This document shows, piece by piece, positions 1-6,495 of a stretch of DNA of 7,473 nt. A program made the translations under genes and the position numbers. Below the pieces are notes generated by a model. That model worked only from the letters and a program-made list of their open reading frames with translations, was not told the origin of the DNA and did no database searches. Position 1 is the stretch's first letter. Each line of letters opens with the position of its first letter. Source of the DNA: Rhodopirellula sp. (lineage in GTDB: Bacteria > Planctomycetota > Planctomycetia > Pirellulales > Pirellulaceae); the NCBI GenBank assembly GCA_002712845.1, contig PAUV01000034.1:1-7473 (forward strand), given 5' to 3'.

Positions 1-47
1 ACTTCGTTTTTTAAAATCCGAAATCCATCAAGTTCAAGATCAAAAAA
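1..47 (+). other. AT-rich leader before the isomerase-like gene
   Basis: This short stretch is rich in A and T, with a T6-A4 run near its left end and an A-run directly before the ATG at 48. No purine-rich Shine-Dalgarno site lies at the usual distance, which is common in planctomycetes. No promoter boxes can be called with confidence. The T-run could be the tail of an upstream terminator, but the sequence that would form the stem lies outside the window. Confidence 0.3.
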
Positions 48-890
48 ATGCATCTTAGTGTCCCCACTCGTCGGCAGTTCCTGCTTGCCTCCTCCGCTGC
101 GTTAGCCGCAGTCTCGACGCCGCGAGTCGCAAGTGCGGCAGGTGAGCACGATTACAAACTTGGTATACAGCTTTATTCGCTGCGGGGTTTTGATGTTGAT
201 CAGGCGATCAAGCATGCGAGCGACTTGGGTTTCAAGCAGGTTGAGTTTTATGGGGGAATGCTGCCGACGAATGCTCCCATGAAGCAAATCAAGGAAACTC
301 GGAAAAAGGTCGCCGACCTTGGTATGTCGATCTCGGCTCACGGGGTCAATCGATTTACCAAAGACGCTGCAGCAAACCGGAACCTGTTTGAGTTTGCCAA
401 AGCACTTGGTGTCCCAACGATTACGGCTGATCCAGATCCTGATTCGTTTGACAACCTTGATGAACTGGTCAAGGAATTTGATATTCGTGTTGCCATTCAC
501 AACCATGGGCCCGGGCATCGCTACAACAAGGCCGTCGACGTGCTGAACGCAATCGAAGGTCATGATGAAAGGATTGGTGCTTGTGCCGATCTTGGACACT
601 ACATTCGCTCAGGCCAGCGAGCGACGGAAGTGATCCGATTGCTCGAAGGACGACTGTACGGCATTCACCTGAAAGATTTTGCCGAGATGAAGAAGAAGAC
701 CAAAGGTGTCATTCTCGGCAAGGGGCACTTAGATGTTGAGGGTGTCTTTCTTGCGTTGAAAGCGACAGGGTTCCCCGAGAATGGTGCTATTTCGCTTGAG
801 TATGAAGAGAATCCCAAAGACCCGATTGATGATATTCGACAATGCTTTGCGATTGCCAATGCAGCGATGAATAAAGTCTCTGGATCGTAA
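48..890 (+). CDS. Tat-exported sugar phosphate isomerase/epimerase-like TIM-barrel protein
   Basis: This 280-residue protein belongs to the xylose isomerase-like TIM-barrel (AP endonuclease 2) superfamily, whose members isomerise, epimerise or otherwise act on sugars and polyols with a divalent metal. The N-terminus carries a twin-arginine signal: TRRQFLL at residues 7-13, an alanine-rich hydrophobic stretch, and a likely cleavage site near ASA-AG (28-32). The mature part starts with the family-typical GIQLYSLR (39-46). Likely metal ligands are E67 (VEFYGG), D181 (CADLGH), H207 (IHLKD) and E251 (LEYE); H151 and H153 in IHNHGP and H184 are also typical active-site residues. The length is normal for the family and no key residue seems lost. 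The ATG at 48 is chosen because it places the Tat motif right at the N-terminus. The gene stands alone on this strand and converges on the large gene at 1088-4741. Family assignment is strong; the substrate is unknown, and planctomycetes carry many paralogues of this kind. Confidence 0.9.
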   Translation: MHLSVPTRRQFLLASSAALAAVSTPRVASAAGEHDYKLGIQLYSLRGFDVDQAIKHASDLGFKQVEFYGGMLPTNAPMKQIKETRKKVADLGMSISAHGVNRFTKDAAANRNLFEFAKALGVPTITADPDPDSFDNLDELVKEFDIRVAIHNHGPGHRYNKAVDVLNAIEGHDERIGACADLGHYIRSGQRATEVIRLLEGRLYGIHLKDFAEMKKKTKGVILGKGHLDVEGVFLALKATGFPENGAISLEYEENPKDPIDDIRQCFAIANAAMNKVSGS

Positions 891-980
891 ACCGATCATC
901 CGGGTCACACAGCATCCGACCCATGCAAGATTCAAGATTTTGGGGACGTTCGAGTGGGGAAATTTTGAGGCCATGATGTG

Positions 981-1021
981 ATGAACGCGTGGCTCTAGGG
1001 TTCCCAGATCCACGTGTTCAT
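981..1021 (+). terminator. Hairpin in the convergent gap, possible terminator of the isomerase-like gene
   Basis: Positions 981-992 pair with 1010-1021 to give a 12-bp stem (ATGAACGCGTGG with CCACGTGTTCAT). The one non-Watson-Crick pair is G987 with T1017, which is a G-U wobble in plus-strand RNA but a C-A mismatch in minus-strand RNA. The 17-nt loop can fold further: 994-996 pairs with 1006-1008, and 998-999 with 1004-1005. It lies 90 bp after the stop codon at 890. No T-tract follows, so it is not a classic intrinsic terminator. It could instead be a 3'-UTR stabilising structure. Confidence 0.45.
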
Positions 1022-1048
1022 GGCGGAGGCTTACGGTCAATCTGTAAG

Positions 1049-1081
1049 GCAGGTTGTAGCAAGGGAAACTTTGTGACCTGC
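1049..1081 (+). other. Second, weaker hairpin in the convergent gap
   Basis: GCAGGT at 1049-1054 is a perfect inverted match to ACCTGC at 1076-1081. In plus-strand RNA the stem can run on through 1055-1059 with 1071-1075, using four G-U wobbles and one A-U pair, leaving an 11-nt loop. In minus-strand RNA only the outer six pairs are solid. It sits just beyond the end of the large minus-strand gene (stop at 1088-1090). It may form part of the 3' end of the isomerase-like transcript, or it may be chance. Confidence 0.25.
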
Positions 1082-1087
1082 ATTCAC

Positions 1088-4000
1088 TCAGGGTACTGCT
1101 GTTTTTTGAGCAGTTCGACCGTTGTTGTCAGATCGGTACAGCCCGTCTGTGCCAAGAATCCACCAGGAATTGCCCGGCGACGAGGGAGTCAAGTCAGCTG
1201 ACGTGATCGCGATCACGCCAGCGAACGCTTGCTTTTCACTGCTGGCCCACGCCCAAACATCGCCACCAAGGTCACAGCGCGAGATGTGTCCAGCTTTCTT
1301 GGGATTCAATGCTGCAACAAATTTGCGTGAGCATAGCTGTGAGCCTGCGATGCTGTGTCCCAAGGCCGTGAAGGGCCTAAGCGAGTCGACCTCAAGTGAG
1401 GTGGAATACAGAAAACTGTCGGTGCCCTGCGACAGGCTATAGAGAAGGCCGTGAGAAGTTCCGTAAAGCCATACGTGCGGATTGCAACGCAGTGACATCG
1501 TGTTGTAGTAGCCAAGGTCTGAACGCGAGGAGATTTGCCGAAACGTTTGGCCGTTGTCGTGCGAAACATGCACCATTGAAGATTGTTCTGGCGTGGTCAT
1601 GGTAGGGCGACCGCGTCCTAGCAAACTCATGAAACGATCAGGGCATGTGACCACTTCGATTACGGTTTGTCCAAATTGGTTCTGGAAGTAGGGGTTCGCG
1701 TGAATTGCGGTGATCCTTTGCCCTTGCAGTCCCAGGTTGACCCAGTTGGCGCCCGCATCGTCGCTGCGAAAAAGTCCACGAGTTTCGCATCCTACCAGAA
1801 TGGTGTCCGGATTCATTGGTAGGAAAGCCAGCACTGCACCGCAGATCGCCGACGGACCCACTGCGTCAAAGTCACATTCCAGCGATAATTGTTTCCACGA
1901 TTTTCCCCCGTCGGATGTGCGAAACAGGCCTCCCTGGTAAATGCCGTTTGGGTCGGCGTTGCCAGCGGCTCGGAGCATGATGTCGGGGTTTGTTGGATGG
2001 ATGGCGACGCTGCGAACGGCGTTTGCAGCGCCGTGCAATCTTCCATTAGCAGGCTGCCAGCTTTCCCCGCCGTCCTGTGAACGCAGTAGGCCTCGATTGA
2101 CCGTTCGGACAACGACCACCTGCGGATCAGATGGGGCGACGGCGATACCGGACAATTGCACTTTGTCGGTTCCGTGTGCCAGAACAATGTCGGGGGTCAA
2201 CTCAGAACCAACATCCTGCGTCAGCGAAAGGTTTGAGACAGCGGCTCGGAAGTACATTTGAGCGTCCTGAGGCAACGCTCGAAATACGATTCCAGCGCCG
2301 ACCGTTGGTGGCAACTGTTTGAAGTGACGGACACCGAATGTCCAATTCTCACCGTCAGGAGAAGTCCAAGCGGTCCAGACATGCTGTTTTCGAGTGATTC
2401 GCAACCATGGGTGATCATCAGGCAAGCGTTGGTAACTTTGTCGTGTTCCCGCGCCATCACCATGTTCTGGTGTGGTGCGGAGACCATTGCGGGCCACTTG
2501 CATGAGACCGAATTCGCGACCCCAGCCATAGTTGTTTTTTTCCGGATGTTCTCGTACCGTAAGTCCAACCCACGAACTACCGTTTACCGGCTCACCCTGC
2601 AGACCCGCTACATGATCCAGCTTGCAAGTTAAGGTAAAGTCGCCTGTGATGGCACGACTGACGACGTACTCACCCTCACCGACAAAAGAGAATGTGTCTG
2701 GGGACTGTTGTAGCAAATTGTAGGTCGCGTCTGATTCTCCAGCGATGCCCAGATCCCAGCCGGTCGGTGCTTTCATTGCGACAGAGATGGGAATCGATTC
2801 ACTATCGATGGTATGGTTTTCGTCGAAAAAAATTCGGGCCCAGACATGGTGCTTACCACCTGGCAAGACGCCTTGGTAGGAAAGTTGCGAACCATCACTG
2901 GAGCTGATTTGCATTTTGTCAAAGTAGAACAGGATGCGTTCGAGTTGATGGCCATTTGCGTTCACATTGACGTCTGCCTTGACGCCTCCTTTAGAGTCTG
3001 TGTTAACCACAATTTCCACTTCAGGGATTTGGTCATTTGCGGTGTGCAGTAATGCTGATGAAGGAATTTCCTGACGTGGTATTCCCGGACCCTCCCATTC
3101 CAGTTGAAAAAACGGTTTGTTTCGATCAACGAAGTAATCAATTGACATAGGGTGGTCACCTTTTGCCAGATGCAAGCCTGTTACTTTGTTTTCGGGGCCG
3201 TGCAGGCCATCCCAGACAATTGCATCTGTCGCATCGATTTTGATGCGGTAGCCATCGGTGCCTTTCATGCAAAGAAGGTAAAAGCCAGTTTTGGGTACCT
3301 GCAGTAATCCACGAAACCGAAAGGCATAACCTTCTCGTCGTTCGCCTCTTAGTTCAATGTCAAAGCCATTGCATATGCCTTGTTGAACGAGGCGACCACT
3401 TTCAAGTTCATCAAGCGATAGCCAGTAGTGTCGTTCATTTCGGCTGTGCTCAGCTGCTTCGCAAACGGGATAGATCACGTTTGCTTGACGGTCGTCGTCT
3501 TTGTGCCATAGTTCATACTTCAGCCCTGGAGCAGTCGGCGAGTCGACGGCTGGGGAAGGAAGGCTGGCTGGGTGGGCGCTCATGATGATAGGATCAATGG
3601 TCTGATCAAAAATGTCAGTCAGGGAAAACCGGATAGTGGGGCTTTCGACGTTTGCATCGATGATGGCGTGACGTGTCACTGGCATGCGTTCCTGATGCAC
3701 AGTGACAGGATTCCCCCGGCACTCCGGGTTGTCGAATACCTCGATTTGGAATTCATATTGGGGAGCCGCCGTATCAGGGATTGTCCAAGAAACCATCACC
3801 TGTTTGCCATTGGTTTGAACGTCAATGTTTTTGATTTCAGGCACGTCGAGAGCGGGACGTTCTGGCTGCTTGATCGTAAAGGAATATTTGCTGCCTTCAG
3901 CGAGTGCTTCCCCCTTCAGTAATTGTGGCACCATGGCAGGATTACTACTCAGCTCCATCGCCAGTGTTTGTCCGTCATCTAATTTGTTGACGACCCAATG

Positions 4001-4741
4001 ATTTTTGAGTGTCAATCCTTTTTGAACATCGATGGTCACCGTGTCGGATTTACGCCATTGATTGTCTTTTCGGTAATAGCCAAGCCTGCGATGGATGGAT
4101 CGAGCTGAGCGGCATTCGTTTCCAAAATCTTCGAGGAATCCGGCGTTTCCGGCAAAGGCTTCTGCCTCGACGGGAAGACGCATGATCCCGTACAGGTACC
4201 ATCGACCCTCTTGGACATCCTTGACCCAGCGTCCCATGTAGGAAATTTTGTTTTTGTTATCACCAAGAGGTCGCCAAACCCGCATCATCATTGTGTACCA
4301 ACGATTCCGTTTGATGACTGGCCAGGTTCCAAACAGGGCACCACTTGCGCCTTCGCCGATGTACTGATAGGCATACGTGTGTTGTGAAGCGGCTTCGACC
4401 CGGACGGGTTCGCCATCAGCGTTGCTGCCCCAGAAAGACCAGACGGAACCGGGGCGAAATGAATCCTGAACGTCAGCCGCAAGATTTGGCCGATGGTCTT
4501 TGCCGATCGTTGCGACAGAGCCGGCGAAGCCACCGTAGGCAGTGATGCCGGGAGGCAGACTGGCAATATTCCAGTTGGCTGAGTATGTCGATTCGGCCCA
4601 CCACGGCCATCGTAGATCCATCATCATGATGTCGGCACCCGGTTCGACATTTTCGCCGTACCAGGTGGCTTTGCTTGAAACGGCGGGCAGGGCCAGAGCC
4701 AACAGGATGGCTGTGAACAGTCTGGCTGGGAGTCCCGCCAT
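1088..4741 (-). CDS. Large exported multidomain protein: DUF3472, FnIII-like, PA14, Ig-like, concanavalin-like, Asp-box propeller
   Basis: This 1217-residue protein has no assigned function. Counting from the ATG at 4741, a hydrophobic signal peptide covers about residues 1-24 (RLFTAILLALALPAV core). A DUF3472 region follows (about 25-245; markers WYTMMMRVWRP, FLEDFGNE and the YYRKDNQWRK stretch). Next come a fibronectin-III-like segment (about 297-390), a PA14-like module (about 405-567; FRFRGLLQVPKTGFY, GTDGYRIKID, LEWEGPG), an Ig-like beta domain (about 573-657) and a DUF1349/LamG-like concanavalin fold (about 661-840; SWVGLTVRE, SPDGENWTFG). The C-terminal region (about 860-1217) is a BNR/sortilin-type beta-propeller with Asp-boxes near 888-895, 942-949, 993-1000, 1060-1067 and 1204-1211. 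The last box is degraded (N for D, A for W), and the protein ends shortly after it. PA14 and concanavalin-like modules suggest glycan or surface binding; this is inference. No membrane anchor or sorting domain is seen at the C-terminus. The ATG is preferred over a GTG nine bases upstream because AAGGTG sits 6-8 nt before it. Confidence 0.85.
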   Translation of the reverse strand: MAGLPARLFTAILLALALPAVSSKATWYGENVEPGADIMMMDLRWPWWAESTYSANWNIASLPPGITAYGGFAGSVATIGKDHRPNLAADVQDSFRPGSVWSFWGSNADGEPVRVEAASQHTYAYQYIGEGASGALFGTWPVIKRNRWYTMMMRVWRPLGDNKNKISYMGRWVKDVQEGRWYLYGIMRLPVEAEAFAGNAGFLEDFGNECRSARSIHRRLGYYRKDNQWRKSDTVTIDVQKGLTLKNHWVVNKLDDGQTLAMELSSNPAMVPQLLKGEALAEGSKYSFTIKQPERPALDVPEIKNIDVQTNGKQVMVSWTIPDTAAPQYEFQIEVFDNPECRGNPVTVHQERMPVTRHAIIDANVESPTIRFSLTDIFDQTIDPIIMSAHPASLPSPAVDSPTAPGLKYELWHKDDDRQANVIYPVCEAAEHSRNERHYWLSLDELESGRLVQQGICNGFDIELRGERREGYAFRFRGLLQVPKTGFYLLCMKGTDGYRIKIDATDAIVWDGLHGPENKVTGLHLAKGDHPMSIDYFVDRNKPFFQLEWEGPGIPRQEIPSSALLHTANDQIPEVEIVVNTDSKGGVKADVNVNANGHQLERILFYFDKMQISSSDGSQLSYQGVLPGGKHHVWARIFFDENHTIDSESIPISVAMKAPTGWDLGIAGESDATYNLLQQSPDTFSFVGEGEYVVSRAITGDFTLTCKLDHVAGLQGEPVNGSSWVGLTVREHPEKNNYGWGREFGLMQVARNGLRTTPEHGDGAGTRQSYQRLPDDHPWLRITRKQHVWTAWTSPDGENWTFGVRHFKQLPPTVGAGIVFRALPQDAQMYFRAAVSNLSLTQDVGSELTPDIVLAHGTDKVQLSGIAVAPSDPQVVVVRTVNRGLLRSQDGGESWQPANGRLHGAANAVRSVAIHPTNPDIMLRAAGNADPNGIYQGGLFRTSDGGKSWKQLSLECDFDAVGPSAICGAVLAFLPMNPDTILVGCETRGLFRSDDAGANWVNLGLQGQRITAIHANPYFQNQFGQTVIEVVTCPDRFMSLLGRGRPTMTTPEQSSMVHVSHDNGQTFRQISSRSDLGYYNTMSLRCNPHVWLYGTSHGLLYSLSQGTDSFLYSTSLEVDSLRPFTALGHSIAGSQLCSRKFVAALNPKKAGHISRCDLGGDVWAWASSEKQAFAGVIAITSADLTPSSPGNSWWILGTDGLYRSDNNGRTAQKTAVP

Positions 4742-4747
4742 GGTTGT

Positions 4748-4753
4748 CACCTT
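4748..4753 (-). promoter_or_regulatory. Ribosome binding site that decides the start of the large gene
   Basis: The minus strand reads AAGGTG here, with the AAGG core 8 nt before the ATG at 4741. An upstream in-frame GTG at 4750 overlaps this site and has no good site of its own. The ATG start also gives a cleaner signal peptide, with only MAGLPAR before the hydrophobic core. This is the only convincing Shine-Dalgarno match among the gene starts visible in the window. Confidence 0.6.
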
Positions 4754-4764
4754 GTGCTGGAGAA

Positions 4765-4796
4765 GCTGTTTGCTGGGGTGGCTGTTTGCTGAGGGG
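4765..4796 (-). repeat. 16-bp tandem repeat in the leader of the large gene
   Basis: Two adjacent 16-bp units, 4765-4780 and 4781-4796, match at 14 of 16 bases; their first 11 bases (GCTGTTTGCTG on the plus strand) are identical. In the transcript direction the core reads CAGCAAACAGC. A partial third copy (CCAGCACAAG) follows and runs into the ribosome binding site. The repeats lie 24-55 nt before the start codon of the large gene and 69 bp or more after the sulfatase stop. They could be a protein-binding site or an RNA element, or simply a small slippage duplication. Confidence 0.5.
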
Positions 4797-4865
4797 ACTT
4801 AGGATAACAAGCTCAACAGTGGCCATGTTCAGGCAGCAGGGTGAAAGCCGTCTTTGCTCTCAGGG

Positions 4866-6341
4866 TTAAAACAACGGTTCGATCATTTCGTTGTTTATTG
4901 TCTGCCAACGTTCGATCAGCTGTTCAAGCACATCTGGGTGGTCCTTTGCCAAATTGTTGGTTTCGGCCACATCTTCCGAAAGGTCGTATAGTTCCCAAGC
5001 AGTTTTTCTAACGCGTGCCTTGCCGCCCATGCGAACAAGTTTCCAGTTGCCATGCCGCATCGCCGTCTTGCCACCTTGACGCCAGAACAGCGTTTCGTGG
5101 GGGCGACGGTCGTCTTCACCGGTCAGGTAGGGAATCAGGTTGACGCCTTCGACTTGCGTGGGAGTCTTAGTGGACGCGACGGCTGCTGCGGTCGCAAAGA
5201 TGTCCATGGAACTGACCGGCTTTTGATAGATCTTGCCCGCAGGCAATTTGCCTTTCCATTGAACCATGAAGGGAATCCGAATCGCTCCTTCATACATTTG
5301 CCCCTTCGATCCGCGGAGGGGTAAGTTCGAAGAGGTAAGCTCACGCGTGGGGCCACCGTTATCACTCAAGAAAAAGATCAGCGTATTGTCTTCGAGTCCT
5401 GATTTGCGCAGTTGGGCAAGAACCGCACCCACACTGTCATCCATGTTGGCCAGCATGGCGGCGAAGATTCTGCGATGGATATCATCGATGTGGGCAAACT
5501 TCTTCATGTAAGCGTCTGCACCCTGAAGCGGGCTGTGGACTGCGTTGTAGGCCAGATAAAGCAGAAAAGGCTTGTCGTCATGACGGTCAATGAAATCGAC
5601 CACTTCGCGGGTCAAAGCGTCAGTCAGGTACTCGTTTTCGACGACAGGCTGCCCGCCACGAACAATCGGGTTGTTGGCATCATAATCAGGTTCGTTGCTG
5701 CCCATGTGGGTGCTGTAAATCAATCCCTTATTACCGACCCAGCGACCTTGGCTGCCACCCGGAAGTGTTTTGCGACGAAGCATCGTGGTCACGCCTTTGT
5801 AGGGCGGTGGAACAAAATAGTGTCCTTCGTGGGTGAATCCAAAGAATTCGTCAAAGCCGTGACGAAACGGGTGATACTTGGCTTGCCCACCCTGATGCCA
5901 CTTGCCGATCAAACCGGTGGTGTATCCGGCATCGTGCAATGACTCAGCAATCGTGACTTCCTCGGGGGGTAATCCAAAACCAGGTTCTTCGTTCTTCGCG
6001 CCGGTAGGGTTGAACTCGTATCCAAAACGTGTCGGGATACGGCCAGTCAACATGCCAGCACGTGACGGACTGCAATTGGGACCCGTCACATAGCCCGATG
6101 TAAAACGGACTCCATTAGCTGCAATGGAATCAATGTGCGGCGTGGGGATTTCAGCGTTGCCCTGACAGCCCAGTTCTCCGTAGCCAAGATCATCCGCAAA
6201 GAGAATGACAATGTTGGGTGCTTGCGAGTTGGCATTGTTTCCCAGTGACAGGTAGCACACCAACAAGGTGCAACCGAATGCCAATCGAATCAGCGAAGGC
6301 TGAATCAGGACTAGAGGTTTCAGACGTAGTTGCATAATCAT
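4866..6341 (-). CDS. Secreted formylglycine-dependent sulfatase (arylsulfatase family)
   Basis: This 491-residue enzyme hydrolyses sulfate esters outside the cytoplasm; 491 residues is a normal length. A Sec-type signal peptide covers about residues 1-39 (hydrophobic core LAFGCTLLVCYLSL). The mature protein opens with NIVILFADDLGYGELG, giving metal ligands D50 and D51. The sulfatase signature CSPSRAGMLTGR is at 90-101 (bases 6060-6074 for CSPSR); C90 is the residue oxidised to formylglycine by a separate maturase, and R94 is conserved. Further active-site residues are K147 and H149 (GKWHQGG), H269 (NAVHSP), D327 and N328 (SDNGG) and K346. The C-terminal part has the usual DIFAT and LYDLSED segments. 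All catalytic residues are present, so it should be active. The ATG at 6341 has no clear ribosome binding site; a second ATG two codons later is an equally possible start. It lies 154 bp after the cytochrome gene and 124 bp before the large DUF3472 gene, all on one strand. The maturase is not in this window, and the substrate (probably a sulfated glycan) cannot be read. Confidence 0.95.
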   Translation of the reverse strand: MIMQLRLKPLVLIQPSLIRLAFGCTLLVCYLSLGNNANSQAPNIVILFADDLGYGELGCQGNAEIPTPHIDSIAANGVRFTSGYVTGPNCSPSRAGMLTGRIPTRFGYEFNPTGAKNEEPGFGLPPEEVTIAESLHDAGYTTGLIGKWHQGGQAKYHPFRHGFDEFFGFTHEGHYFVPPPYKGVTTMLRRKTLPGGSQGRWVGNKGLIYSTHMGSNEPDYDANNPIVRGGQPVVENEYLTDALTREVVDFIDRHDDKPFLLYLAYNAVHSPLQGADAYMKKFAHIDDIHRRIFAAMLANMDDSVGAVLAQLRKSGLEDNTLIFFLSDNGGPTRELTSSNLPLRGSKGQMYEGAIRIPFMVQWKGKLPAGKIYQKPVSSMDIFATAAAVASTKTPTQVEGVNLIPYLTGEDDRRPHETLFWRQGGKTAMRHGNWKLVRMGGKARVRKTAWELYDLSEDVAETNNLAKDHPDVLEQLIERWQTINNEMIEPLF

Positions 6342-6432
6342 GTGATTGGATTTGATGGGCTACAGAAGTTTGACTGGGGCCGTAGAAGGTGTGCAGTGTT
6401 CCGTGGATCACACTTCGGATTTCAATTGCGCA

Positions 6433-6469
6433 GGACTCGACCTGTCAGGGAACACAACCTGTCGAGTCC
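6433..6469 (-). terminator. Perfect inverted repeat between cytochrome and sulfatase genes
   Basis: GGACTCGAC at 6433-6441 is a perfect inverted match to GTCGAGTCC at 6461-6469, giving a 9-bp stem with six G-C pairs. Inside the 19-nt loop, AGG (6447-6449) can pair with CCT (6458-6460). It begins 26 bp after the stop codon of the cytochrome gene and ends 91 bp before the sulfatase start. No U-run follows on the minus strand, so it is either a weak terminator, a processing or stabilising structure, or a dimeric operator for the sulfatase. A short direct repeat ACCTGTC (6440-6446 and 6457-6463) overlaps it. Confidence 0.45.
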
Positions 6470-6495
6470 GTTTGTAAATCGACCGTCCAATTTTA

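Noticed and set aside
102..599. A 165-codon minus-strand open frame opposite the isomerase-like gene
   Set aside because: It lies wholly inside a well-supported gene, gives a low-complexity, unfamiliar protein with no signal or motif, and has no ribosome binding site.
989..1201. A 70-codon plus-strand frame spanning the convergent gap
   Set aside because: It runs into the large gene on the opposite strand, covers the hairpins, and its product has no recognisable feature.
4742..4750. GTG start for the large gene nine bases upstream of the ATG
   Set aside because: The GTG overlaps the AAGGTG ribosome binding site, whose spacing fits the ATG at 4741.
4473..4826. A 117-codon minus-strand frame starting in the leader of the large gene
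   Set aside because: It overlaps the start of the large gene in another frame, is rich in Q, P, H and R as out-of-frame translations often are, and has no motif.
4871..4894. Inverted repeat ACAACG / CGTTGT near the sulfatase stop as a terminator
   Set aside because: It lies inside the coding sequence, has only six pairs with a 12-nt loop, and is no better than expected by chance.
5412..5942. A 176-codon plus-strand open frame opposite the sulfatase gene
   Set aside because: The sulfatase catalytic motifs prove the other strand; this frame shows no recognisable domain and is a shadow.
6342..6495. A promoter for the sulfatase (TTGAAA-like box near 6420)
   Set aside because: No well-spaced -10 box accompanies it, and planctomycete promoters are not well enough defined to call one from a single partial match.
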